A stretch of DNA of 6,766 nt from Planctomycetaceae bacterium (GTDB lineage Bacteria > Planctomycetota > Planctomycetia > Planctomycetales > Planctomycetaceae): the NCBI GenBank assembly GCA_003503535.1, contig DOCI01000143.1:608-7373 (forward strand), in the 5' to 3' direction. The translations under genes and the position numbers were made by a program. The notes beneath the pieces are model-generated. The model did no database searches and had not been told where the DNA came from. It saw only the letters and a program-made list of their open reading frames with translations. Shown here one piece after another: positions 1 to 6,187 of the stretch (position 1 is the stretch's first letter; each line of letters opens with the position of its first letter).

Positions 1-114
1 CGCGTCCGCCAAATCGAAGCCAAAGCCGTCCGCAAACTGCAACACCCTGTGCGAAGCCATCAACTGAAAGGCTTCCTGGAATCCCTCGTCGCCGCTGGTG
101 CAATGCAGGGCTAA
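1..114 (+). CDS. rpoD: RNA polymerase primary sigma factor, C-terminal end (partial)
   Basis: The window opens inside a reading frame that gives 37 residues and a TAA stop. The first residues read [20 protein letters not shown], which is the end of sigma-70 region 4.2: the recognition helix of the helix-turn-helix that contacts the -35 promoter element, followed by the basic helix. The next residues, QLKGFLESL, match the usual C-terminal tail of RpoD/SigA proteins. As a primary sigma factor it would direct core RNA polymerase to housekeeping promoters. The start and most of the protein lie left of the window. A terminator at 160-193 closes the transcription unit. The assignment to the sigma-70 family is firm; that it is the primary sigma rather than a close alternative group-2 sigma is inferred from the tail. 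Confidence 0.9.
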   Translation, partial: RVRQIEAKAVRKLQHPVRSHQLKGFLESLVAAGAMQG

Positions 115-159
115 AGTAGGGGCCACTGTGCGGACCATAATGGAGTATTGAATTGAATC

Positions 160-193
160 AAAAGCCCACATCCCAAACGATGTGGGCTTTTTT
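160..193 (+). terminator. Rho-independent terminator after the sigma factor gene
   Basis: GCCCACATC (164-172) pairs perfectly with GATGTGGGC (179-187) across a six-base loop. Six T residues follow at 188-193, and an A run precedes the stem, so the hairpin could also act in the other direction. It lies 46 bases after the sigma factor stop codon. Confidence 0.9.
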
Positions 194-203
194 ATTCTGA
201 ACC

Positions 204-233
204 GGGTGCCATGCTCAATCTTGTTTGAGCATG
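204..233. repeat. Small palindrome, possible dispersed-repeat copy
   Basis: CATGCTCAA at 210-218 pairs perfectly with TTGAGCATG at 225-233 around a six-base loop. There is no T tract, so this is not a standard terminator. It is preceded by GGGTGCC, and the repeat at the right end of the window begins with a similar GGGTGGC. That hints at a related family of intergenic repeats, but the similarity is short. Confidence 0.5.
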
Positions 234-409
234 CAATGAGTTAAGGAATTCACCGGGAAGTCATCCAGTTGTGAGTAAGAATAGTTGCATTGTGGATTAA
301 GCAGGAGTCAACGCTAAATTTGATACGCTAGCCTCAAGAAACAAGCCCCCGGCAAGCGTGGGTATGACACCCGACGATTATTTTCAATTCACACTCAGGA
401 AAACATCAA

Positions 410-694
410 GTGACGACTCATGAGGAATTGGAATACTTCTATTATTATGCCAACCAGTAGCTTTCCGCGGGCGTACGAGAGTTTTCGCTGGGGGAACTTT
501 TCAATCAATGGCAGTCAAGCAGTTCAGAGAGTGTGAATCACCAGAGTGAGATTGCAGCGCTACGAGGCACATGGAACGAATTGAATGATGGTGAAGTCAA
601 TTCTCATTCTGTCAAAATGTCACACTCTTTAGATTCTCGTGAATCTCGCTGGATTCTTCTGTCCGGCTTGGTAAACTCAGCCTGTGGAGAGTGA
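410..694 (+). pseudogene. Small antitoxin-like protein, broken by an in-frame TAG
   Basis: A GTG at 410 follows AGGA (397-400) at good spacing and opens a frame beginning MTTHEELEYFYYYANQ. The frame meets TAG at 458-460 and then continues open for 77 codons to TGA at 692-694. The part after the stop begins LSAGVREFSLGELFNQWQ and later has EIAALRGTWNELNDGEV. The whole would be a 94-residue acidic, helical protein. The layout, with a helical start, an L-x-x-L-x-x-x-W stretch and then a polar helix ending in D-G-x-V, resembles small antitoxin-type proteins I associate with type II toxin-antitoxin loci. That resemblance is from memory and weak. CAG to TAG at codon 17 is the simplest explanation for the stop. 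No toxin gene follows; the next frame is an unrelated exported protein. The tail after about residue 70 (SHSLDSRESRW onward) may not be original. Confidence 0.45.
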
Positions 695-737
695 GCCGAT
701 AAGCAACGATTGCGTCTGAAAATGATACTGGACCAGC

Positions 738-1427
738 ATGCTTCCTCGGTTAATGAAGTCAATTCGAATCACGTTCCGACAGGCGATTGCCCTGCTTGTC
801 GTATTGGGAATGTGCGCTTCGATTGTCCCGCTGCCGATGGCTGTGCCGGTCACTGCTGATAAAGACCGCTCGACGCCGTTTCCCTGTCAGGATCGCCCCT
901 GTGGTTGTGCCTCGGCTAAACAGTGCTGGAAAAGTTGCTGCTGTTTCAATGATTCTCAGAAACTGGCCTGGGCCAAAGCGAATCATGTCACGCCGCCGGA
1001 TTATGTAATTGCAGCCGCTGAGAAAGAGGCATCAGGAAAATCTCAGATCGAAAAAAGCTGCTGTGCTCAGCATTCTGTTGAAAGTCAGGTTGTTCAGGCG
1101 GTAACTTCCAGTTGCTGTCAGAAACCTGAATCTTCCGACAAGGCTTGCTGCAAATCTGTCGTTACTGCAGGATGTTGTCAGGAAACCTCCTCAACTGTTG
1201 CAGAAGATGATGAGACTCCAGCGAAAACTCAGATGGTGCTGACCGCATTTGTTTTACGTTGTCATGGTCAGAGCAGTTTCTTCTGGAACTCGCTCCCCTG
1301 GAGCGATCTGGTTGTGAACAGAGCCGAGCTTCCTGCGATGAAATTGACGGGAAGTGTCTGCCTTCTTTCCGAAACGCTGATCGAGTGCCCGCTCGATCCC
1401 CCTGAACCTCCGCCACGGCTGGCTTGA
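738..1427 (+). CDS. Exported cysteine-rich protein with CC dyads (hypothetical, possibly metal-binding)
   Basis: This 229-residue protein has a basic N-terminus and a hydrophobic segment (about residues 16-38) ending in a plausible signal peptidase I site near PVTA-DK, so it is probably exported. It has 19 cysteines. A compact cluster at 50-69 (CQDRPCGCASAKQCWKSCCC) is followed by FNDSQKLAWAKANHVTPPDY. Four further CC dyads lie at 108-109, 126-127, 137-138 and 146-147 in a low-complexity K/S/Q/E region. A final domain has LRCHGQSSFFWNSLPW (173-188) and the tail CPLDPPEPPPRLA. I recall the cysteine cluster plus the W-A-K-A-N stretch, and the proline-rich tail, in uncharacterised planctomycete proteins near heavy-metal efflux genes; that is memory, not a search. 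Metal binding is inferred from the cysteines. There is no lipobox cysteine. ATG 738 has no strong ribosome site; ATG 753 (MKSIRITF) would give a more standard signal peptide. There is no obvious operon partner. Confidence 0.8.
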   Translation: MLPRLMKSIRITFRQAIALLVVLGMCASIVPLPMAVPVTADKDRSTPFPCQDRPCGCASAKQCWKSCCCFNDSQKLAWAKANHVTPPDYVIAAAEKEASGKSQIEKSCCAQHSVESQVVQAVTSSCCQKPESSDKACCKSVVTAGCCQETSSTVAEDDETPAKTQMVLTAFVLRCHGQSSFFWNSLPWSDLVVNRAELPAMKLTGSVCLLSETLIECPLDPPEPPPRLA

Positions 1428-1469
1428 AAAGCAACGGCTTCGCTGATTTTTGAGGAGCTAAATAATTAA

Positions 1470-1554
1470 GGGTGGCGGGGGCGCTTTCGAAGAGAAGCCC
1501 CCGGGACATAGAACATTCGGGGGCTTCGGCTGAAGCGGAGCGCCCCCGCCACCC
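1470..1554. repeat. Nested 85-base palindrome (REP/MITE-like)
   Basis: The outer arms at 1470-1485 and 1539-1554 are perfect 16-base complements (GGGTGGCGGGGGCGCT and its reverse complement). An inner pair, GAAGCCCCCG (1494-1503) and CGGGGGCTTC (1518-1527), forms a second perfect 10-base stem with a 14-base loop. The bases between the stems are partly complementary. It is far richer in GC than its flanks and has no T tract. It lies 42 bases after the cysteine-rich gene. It is most likely a dispersed intergenic repeat, perhaps a small non-autonomous element, and could also slow or end transcription. Confidence 0.75.
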
Positions 1555-1620
1555 GCGTTGATTTTTCTAAACAACGTTTTTTAAGCATCCTTCCTCTCAA
1601 ATTTCAGCTCCATTTTGACA

Positions 1621-1715
1621 GCTTGCGGCTTGTGTTCGCGCGCTCACCCGGGACTTGGCTCACTCTTCACAGGTAGTCCTGCGCCCGGTGTGAGCGTGCC
1701 ATCACGAGCCGCAGC
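1621..1715. repeat. Large imperfect inverted repeat upstream of the DUF1559 gene
   Basis: The left arm at 1621-1652 (GCTTGCGGCTTGTG... to ...GCTCACCCGGG) and the right arm at 1684-1715 (CCCGGTGTGAGCG... to ...CACGAGCCGCAGC) are imperfect reverse complements over about 32 bases, with substitutions and a one-base shift. The 31-base centre holds a small hairpin, CAGG-TAGT-CCTG (1670-1681). The right arm ends 37 bases before the DUF1559 start codon, so it would lie in or next to its promoter or leader. A dispersed genomic repeat is the first guess; a structured leader is possible. Confidence 0.65.
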
Positions 1716-1752
1716 ATCTCCTGTTTTTCAATTTCATTGCTGAGGTAATTTC

Positions 1753-2790
1753 ATGTTTAATCAAAATTCTCAATTCATAAAAAAACGGCGCGGTTTCACG
1801 CTGATCGAACTTCTGGTTGTCATCGCAATCATTGCCATACTGGTGGCTTTACTCCTGCCAGCAGTGCAGCAGGCCCGTGAAGCGGCTCGGCGATCGAGTT
1901 GTAAAAATAATCTGAAACAGCTTGGTCTGGCGTTACATAATTTTGAATCAACTTTCGGATACATGCCATCTCAACGTGATAACTATCAAGCCCCAGAGGC
2001 TCCCGGGCATGATGAATGATTTTATCGTTGGTCAGTATTGGCAATGCTCAGTCCACAGCTCGAACAAAGCAATATCTATGATTCTTTAAATCTCAATGTC
2101 CCACTGTTCATGTTCCTTCCTCCCGGGGCTCCCGATCCTACTTATGCAGCGACCGGCTTCGTTCATCCTGACAATGTTGATTGGGTGAAAATCAAAGTCC
2201 CCGTCTTTCTTTGCCCGAGTGATGTGAATGAACGAAACAGTGATAGTTGGGCAGGAACGAATTATGTCGCCTGTCAGGGAAGTGGACGCGATGGTGGCGT
2301 GTATGAAGATACTGATGGCATCTTCTTCATTGATTCCAAAACAAAATTCCGTGACGTGACCGATGGCACTTCCAACACAGTGGCTATGTCGGAAACGCTT
2401 ATCGGATCGGGCGCTGCAGATACAACACGTGGAACTGCCAATATGGGGCCAGAAGGAAGTCTGGCGATGGTCTGGAATGCCACCGCTGCTACCGTTCAGG
2501 ACAGTTGGTGCCTGGATGATTCTCTCACCGTGACTTTCGAACGTGGGCAAAAATGGGCCGATGGATCCGTCGGCGACACGGGCTTTAATACTTTCCGGAG
2601 TCCAAATTCTTTCATTAACGATTGCTACTCACGTTCCTCAGCGATTAAATCGGCTCGAAGTCGACATCAAGGGGGCGTTCAGGCATTGCTGGCTGATGGA
2701 AGCGTCCGTTTTGTAAGCGAGAATATTCATCAGGAAACATGGCAGAACCTGGGAGCCCGTAACGATGGTAAAGTCATCGGAGAATTCTAA
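1753..2790 (+). pseudogene. DUF1559 prepilin-like protein with an in-frame TGA
   Basis: The start is ATG 1753, supported by TGAGGT at 1741-1746. The N-terminus is basic, then GFTLIELL at residues 14-21: a type IV prepilin cleavage site after Gly14 with Glu at mature position 5, followed by a hydrophobic helix and [17 protein letters not shown]. The frame stops at TGA (2017-2019, after 88 residues), yet the same frame continues directly as FYRWSVLAMLSPQLEQSNIY, normal DUF1559 sequence. It runs on through FRDVTDGTSNTVA and the C-terminal HQGGVQALLADGSVRF (H-X9-DG) to TAA at 2788-2790. Read through, it has about 345 residues, against 331 in the intact paralogue downstream. Such proteins are thought to be exported pseudopilin-like surface proteins; their role is not settled. 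The simplest reading is a recent nonsense mutation. A sequencing error is the main alternative. ATG 2038 could restart, but would lack the export signal. Confidence 0.85.
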
Positions 2791-2850
2791 TAATCCGTCT
2801 CGTCGTTAAGCGATCTATGAATCGCCATTTCAAAGAATCAAGGATATTCA

Positions 2851-4176
2851 ATGTTATTTAAATTACTCGTCATAAGCATCGCCCTGAATGCTCAGGTTGA
2901 ACAGTGGCCCGGATTTCTCGGCCAGGGGGCAACTAGAATCTCTCAGGACACAATTCCAGTGTCCTGGTCGCCTGAAGAGAACCTTGCATGGTCGCAAGAG
3001 CTCGAAGGATATGGACAATCCAGTCCGGTAATATATGGAGAAAATATCTATACCACTGCCGTTTCTGGTGAGAACAAGGAAACATTATTGTTGACATGTT
3101 TAAGCATGAAGGGTGGTCAACAGAAGTGGAGCTATTCTACTGCAAGTTCATTACCTCTAAAGAGCAGTGTTTACGTGAGTAGAGCCGCCCCGACTCCCGT
3201 AGTCGATTCCAAAGGTGTGTATGCCTACTTTGAAAGCGGCGACGTCATCGCTCAATCTCACGCGGGAAAATTGTTATGGAAACAGTCGTTGACTGAACTT
3301 TACGGTCCGCCCGAAAATGAGTTCGGTTTATCAGCTTCTCCCGTTCAATATCAGAACACCCTCATTATTTTGATTGATGATGCCGGTCCATCGTATTTGG
3401 TGGGGCTAGATAAACAGTCGGGGAAAGTGATCTGGAAATCCGATCGTAAAAGTCGACGCAGCTGGAGTTCTCCCTCCTTGATCACTATTGAAGATCAGCC
3501 GCAGGTTGTTTGCAGTTCCGATGGTTCGATCGATGGCTATGATCCTCTTACAGGCCAATTGCTTTGGAGTTGGACAGACGTTGGAGGAAATACAGGCACA
3601 ACTCCGTTGACGGCTGGTAAATCTCGTTTTTTGATCGCGGCTTCTCCGGGACGAGAAGGAGAAAATTCAGAGCTGGCAAGAAAGTCTAATGGAGTCATGC
3701 AGGTCTCTAAAATCAATGAGACCTGGCAACCTGAATTTCGTTGGACGGATCCCAGCCCGGTGCCTTCGTGGGCTTCGCCTTTTGTACATAATGGGTTGGC
3801 GTATTGGATTAATCGCGCGGGTGTTCTCTACTGCCTGGATGCGGAAACTGGAGAGTCGATTTACACGGAAAGACTCGCTCAATCTGCATGGGCTACTCCT
3901 GTAGGAATTGGCGATCGAATCTATGTTTTCGGAAGAGATGGGCTCACGATTGTCATCAAAGCGGGGCGAGAATTTGAAGTCCTTTCGGAGAATAGTCTTT
4001 GGACTGAAGACAGTCCCCCCGTGAACAATACCCCAACCGCTGAAGAAGAAACAGAAGAAAGAAGACGAGCGGCAGTTATGTTTTCTCGACCAACTGTTTA
4101 TGGAGTAGCCATCGTAAATGGTTCGATTCTTCTGCGGACGGGCAGCAAATTATTCTGCATCAGAAACGAATCCTGA
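2851..4176 (+). CDS. Secreted PQQ-like (BamB-type) beta-propeller protein
   Basis: This 441-residue protein starts at ATG 2851 after AGGA (2841-2844). A short hydrophobic N-terminus, MLFKLLVISIALNAQVEQ, is a likely but minimal signal peptide. The mature start, WPGFLGQGATRISQ followed by VSWSPEENLAWS, matches the usual opening of planctomycete secreted propeller proteins (WP-x-F-x-G-x-x-x). Blade repeats follow, each pairing a "converted to / shown in" strand with a tryptophan: GKLLWKQSL, GLDKQSGKVIWKS, GYDPLTGQLLWSW and CLDAETGESIYTE. The number of blades (about six to eight) is estimated. There is no visible enzyme domain, so it may be a binding or scaffold protein rather than a quinoprotein dehydrogenase; PQQ binding itself is not shown. 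An acidic/basic run, EEETEERRR, precedes the last blade. It lies 60 bases after the upstream DUF1559 gene and 94 before the next, so the three may be co-transcribed. Confidence 0.85.
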   Translation: MLFKLLVISIALNAQVEQWPGFLGQGATRISQDTIPVSWSPEENLAWSQELEGYGQSSPVIYGENIYTTAVSGENKETLLLTCLSMKGGQQKWSYSTASSLPLKSSVYVSRAAPTPVVDSKGVYAYFESGDVIAQSHAGKLLWKQSLTELYGPPENEFGLSASPVQYQNTLIILIDDAGPSYLVGLDKQSGKVIWKSDRKSRRSWSSPSLITIEDQPQVVCSSDGSIDGYDPLTGQLLWSWTDVGGNTGTTPLTAGKSRFLIAASPGREGENSELARKSNGVMQVSKINETWQPEFRWTDPSPVPSWASPFVHNGLAYWINRAGVLYCLDAETGESIYTERLAQSAWATPVGIGDRIYVFGRDGLTIVIKAGREFEVLSENSLWTEDSPPVNNTPTAEEETEERRRAAVMFSRPTVYGVAIVNGSILLRTGSKLFCIRNES

Positions 4177-4270
4177 AAGGCTTGAGTTCGTGAAAATAAC
4201 AATAATAGAAATTGTCTATCTTGCCTGAAATGAATTCTGATTAACTCACTTAAAATAAAGTAAATCTACA

Positions 4271-5266
4271 ATGCAAAAGATAAAAACTAAAAATCACAAT
4301 AATGGTTTTACACTCATCGAACTGCTCGTTGTCATCGCAATTATTGCTATACTTGTAGCATTACTTCTGCCAGCAGTGCAGCAGGCCCGTGAAGCGGCTC
4401 GGCGATCGAGTTGTAAGAATAACCTGAAACAGCTCGCGCTCGCTCTGCACAATTATGAATCGACTCATCGCGTCTTCCCGCCGGGAGCATTGGGGTATCC
4501 GTATGTCTGGTCGGCTCATGCTCAACTGCTGCCGTTCGTGGAGCAGGCAGGATTGCAGAACCTGCTCGACTATGATGTGCCTCCATTGAATGCGTTTAAT
4601 TCCGGATCATTCAATGCCGCAGCTGTTGGTCAGAACGATAATGCGGCCAAAACAAAGCTGGCGATTCTCACCTGTCCAAGTGATAAAGAATCCGTTCCCA
4701 ACTCTGAATATGGCGGCATCAGTTACCCGGCCTGCATGGGGTCCGGCCTGAATGGTTCCGGTACAACTGATGATGGATCCAATGCCAACGCCGATGGCAT
4801 TATCTTTGCTCAGTCGAAAATCGGCTTCCGCGATGTAACCGACGGCACCAGCAACACGGTCGCCTTCAGCGAACAGCTACTGGGCGATGGACAGGATGTG
4901 GCTCCCACGGGAACCGATTACAAGCATCGGGTCATTGTCCTCTCGATGGGTACACAAACAACGCCAACTGCCTGCGTGCCTGGTTCTGCACCGGCCTGGT
5001 CAGGTCAGCGAGGCAAATTGTGGATCAACGGCCATCTGGCAGACACGATGTACAACCACTGGTATGGCCCGAACGATGCCGTCCATCCTGACTGCCATAA
5101 CGGATTCCACAACTACGCCCTGGTCAGTGCCCGCAGCGCCCATCAGGGAGGCGTCCAATGCAGCCTCGTCGACGGCAGCGTCCGCTTCGTCAGCGAAAAC
5201 ATCAACCTCGACACCTGGCGACAGCTTGCGACACGTGCAGGGGGTGAGGTGCTGGGCGAGTTTTAA
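4271..5266 (+). CDS. DUF1559 prepilin-like protein (intact)
   Basis: This 331-residue protein is an intact paralogue of the interrupted gene at 1753. It has GFTLIELL at residues 12-19 (prepilin cleavage after Gly12, Glu17 at mature position 5), a hydrophobic helix, and the block [17 protein letters not shown]. The family's LALHNYEST region follows, then a globular domain with CPSDKES, FRDVTDGTSNTVAFSEQLL and the C-terminal HQGGVQCSLVDGSVRF (H-X9-DG). It would be processed by a prepilin peptidase and displayed at the cell envelope; its ligand or function is unknown. ATG 4271 has no strong Shine-Dalgarno site, only AAAG at 4257-4260, and the 94-base upstream gap is AT-rich. Codon use drifts along the gene: A/T-ending at the start, strongly C-ending near the end, unlike the first paralogue. 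A strong terminator follows 17 bases after the stop. Confidence 0.93.
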   Translation: MQKIKTKNHNNGFTLIELLVVIAIIAILVALLLPAVQQAREAARRSSCKNNLKQLALALHNYESTHRVFPPGALGYPYVWSAHAQLLPFVEQAGLQNLLDYDVPPLNAFNSGSFNAAAVGQNDNAAKTKLAILTCPSDKESVPNSEYGGISYPACMGSGLNGSGTTDDGSNANADGIIFAQSKIGFRDVTDGTSNTVAFSEQLLGDGQDVAPTGTDYKHRVIVLSMGTQTTPTACVPGSAPAWSGQRGKLWINGHLADTMYNHWYGPNDAVHPDCHNGFHNYALVSARSAHQGGVQCSLVDGSVRFVSENINLDTWRQLATRAGGEVLGEF

Positions 5267-5282
5267 GAAACGGAACTTCTTT

Positions 5283-5320
5283 AGCGAGCCTTCGTCTCAT
5301 AACGAAGGCTCGCTTTTTTT
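5283..5320 (+). terminator. Strong Rho-independent terminator after the DUF1559 gene
   Basis: AGCGAGCCTTCGT (5283-5295) pairs perfectly with ACGAAGGCTCGCT (5302-5314) around a six-base loop. The T run 5314-5320 follows directly. It ends the block that starts with the first DUF1559 gene. Confidence 0.93.
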
Positions 5321-5381
5321 ATAGACGCAACTTTCAACTCCGTCATATACTGAGGATCGAATGATACTTTTCGGAGGAAAT

Positions 5382-5576
5382 ATGAATCTCTCACTTGAAC
5401 TCACGAATGAACAATCCAATCGCCTTAACGAACTGGCCAACGAATTAGGAGTTGATCCTCACGACCTCGCCCTTGTAGCGATAAATGATCTTCTAACAAA
5501 GCCCGATGAGGATTTTGATCGAGCTGCTCAGTATGTTCTGGAGAAAAACCGCGAACTCTATAGGCGATTGAGCTAG
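5382..5576 (+). CDS. Small antitoxin-like DNA-binding protein (orphan)
   Basis: ATG 5382 is chosen because GGAGG (5373-5377) sits five bases ahead; the in-frame ATG at 5361 would place that site inside the gene. The 64-residue product begins MNLSLELTNEQSNRLNELAN, then has ELGVDPHDLALVAINDLL and ends DFDRAAQYVLEKNRELYRRLS. The opening strand followed by two helices resembles a ribbon-helix-helix (CopG/Arc-type) repressor. The ending, with an F/D-x-A-A-x-x-V-L-x-K-N-x-E-L-Y-R-R-L pattern, is one I associate with antitoxins paired to death-on-curing (Doc/Fic) toxins. Such proteins repress their own operon and bind the toxin. No Doc-like frame (no HPFxDGNKR-type motif) follows: the next DNA is a palindrome and an IS30 fragment. 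So it is either an orphan or lost its partner. The family is moderately sure; the partner type is inference. Confidence 0.72.
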   Translation: MNLSLELTNEQSNRLNELANELGVDPHDLALVAINDLLTKPDEDFDRAAQYVLEKNRELYRRLS

Positions 5577-5596
5577 TAAGATAATCCCATGGTCAG

Positions 5597-5629
5597 CAGG
5601 GTCAGCGCGTACTTTAAGTGCTGACCCTG
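5597..5629. repeat. Palindrome at the edge of the IS30 remnant
   Basis: CAGGGTCAGC (5597-5606) pairs perfectly with GCTGACCCTG (5620-5629). The 13-base loop contains ACTTTAAGT, itself nearly symmetrical. There is no T tract. It begins 20 bases after the antitoxin stop and ends where recognisable IS30 transposase homology starts, so it may mark the breakpoint or serve as an attenuator of the antitoxin transcript. Confidence 0.6.
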
Positions 5630-6012
5630 GATATGTGGTCGTGGGGCTTCTCGAAGATAAACAGGCTGCGACGTTAAATGCGGGTTCTTTAAAGGCCTTT
5701 CAGGGCATTCCTGATTGCTTGGTTCTCACATTGACGACAGGCAACGGGACCGAGTTTTCTTGCCATGCGATTCTGGAAAACGACCTGTCCTGTTCAGTCT
5801 ATTATGCCGCTCCCTGCTGTCTGTGGCAGCGAGGCCAGAATTAAAATACGAATGGACTATTGAGGCAATACTTTCCAAAAGGCAGCGACTTCCGTAAATT
5901 GACGAACTCTCAGATCGCTCAAGCGGTGAACGATCTCAGCCACCAGCCTCGGGAGAAGTACAAATGCAAATCACACCACGAGTTATTCATGCCAAAATTC
6001 CGTACACTTTAA
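5629..6012 (+). pseudogene. IS30-family transposase, C-terminal remnant
   Basis: The frame starting GYVVVGLLEDKQAATLNAG matches the catalytic half of IS30 transposases. It runs through LTTGNGTEFSCH, VYYAAPCCLWQRGQN, a TAA at 5842-5844, then NTNGLLRQYFPKGSDFRK, and ends at TAA 6010-6012. In active IS30 proteins these stretches read D-N-G-x-E-F and R-G-T-N-E-N-x-N-G-L, supplying the second Asp and the Glu of the DDE triad. Here the Asp codon has become GGC (Gly) and the Glu codon has become TAA. The N-terminal helix-turn-helix and first Asp are missing. The end is also altered (LSHQPREKYKCKSHHELF against the usual L-N-x-R-P-R-K). The remnant cannot be active. AACTGAATCCGCC just beyond (about 6013-6025) may be what is left of the right terminal repeat, but this is a guess. 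Confidence 0.85.
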
Positions 6013-6187
6013 AACTGAATCCGCCATTCCATGGCAACACTGTTATATATTTTCGATGTAGCTAAGTGTAGTTATTTGTATTGAAATTAACTGAATTCAA
6101 CGAGATCGTCAGTGGTTATAAATTCATTGAAAATCAGCAAAGTACCTTTTTTTACAGGATTGGGGTTACATTTAGCCTTCGATATTC
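6013..6187. other. AT-rich spacer, no gene seen
   Basis: No reading frame of note exists on either strand between the IS30 remnant and the sulfatase fragment. The stretch includes a run of seven T residues and long A/T-rich segments. On the minus strand it does not continue the sulfatase sequence in any frame that I could recognise. Confidence 0.6.

Noticed and set aside
300..400. Possible tRNA or small structured RNA in the gap before the broken small gene
   Set aside because: No cloverleaf or T-loop (GTTCRANNC) sequence could be found, and the GC-rich patches do not pair convincingly.
738..830. Lipoprotein signal in the cysteine-rich protein
   Set aside because: The only candidate cysteine (residue 26) is preceded by L-G-M, which does not fit a lipobox; a signal peptidase I site near residue 40 fits better.
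1162..1509. 115-codon minus-strand frame over the end of the cysteine-rich gene
   Set aside because: It is antisense to a well-supported gene, has no recognisable motif, and begins inside the nested palindrome.
2017..2019. TGA read as selenocysteine
   Set aside because: Family members have no cysteine or selenocysteine expected at this site, and I see no convincing SECIS-type hairpin directly after the codon.
2086..2550. 154-codon minus-strand frame opposite the first DUF1559 gene
   Set aside because: It lies fully antisense to clear DUF1559 coding sequence and shows no family features.
4887..5324. 145-codon plus-strand frame overlapping the intact DUF1559 gene
   Set aside because: It is an alternative frame of strongly conserved coding sequence, rich in S/T/P/R as such shadows are, and it runs into the terminator hairpin.
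5597..5629. Palindrome as an intrinsic terminator
   Set aside because: The stem is good, but the following bases (GATATGTGG) contain no T run.
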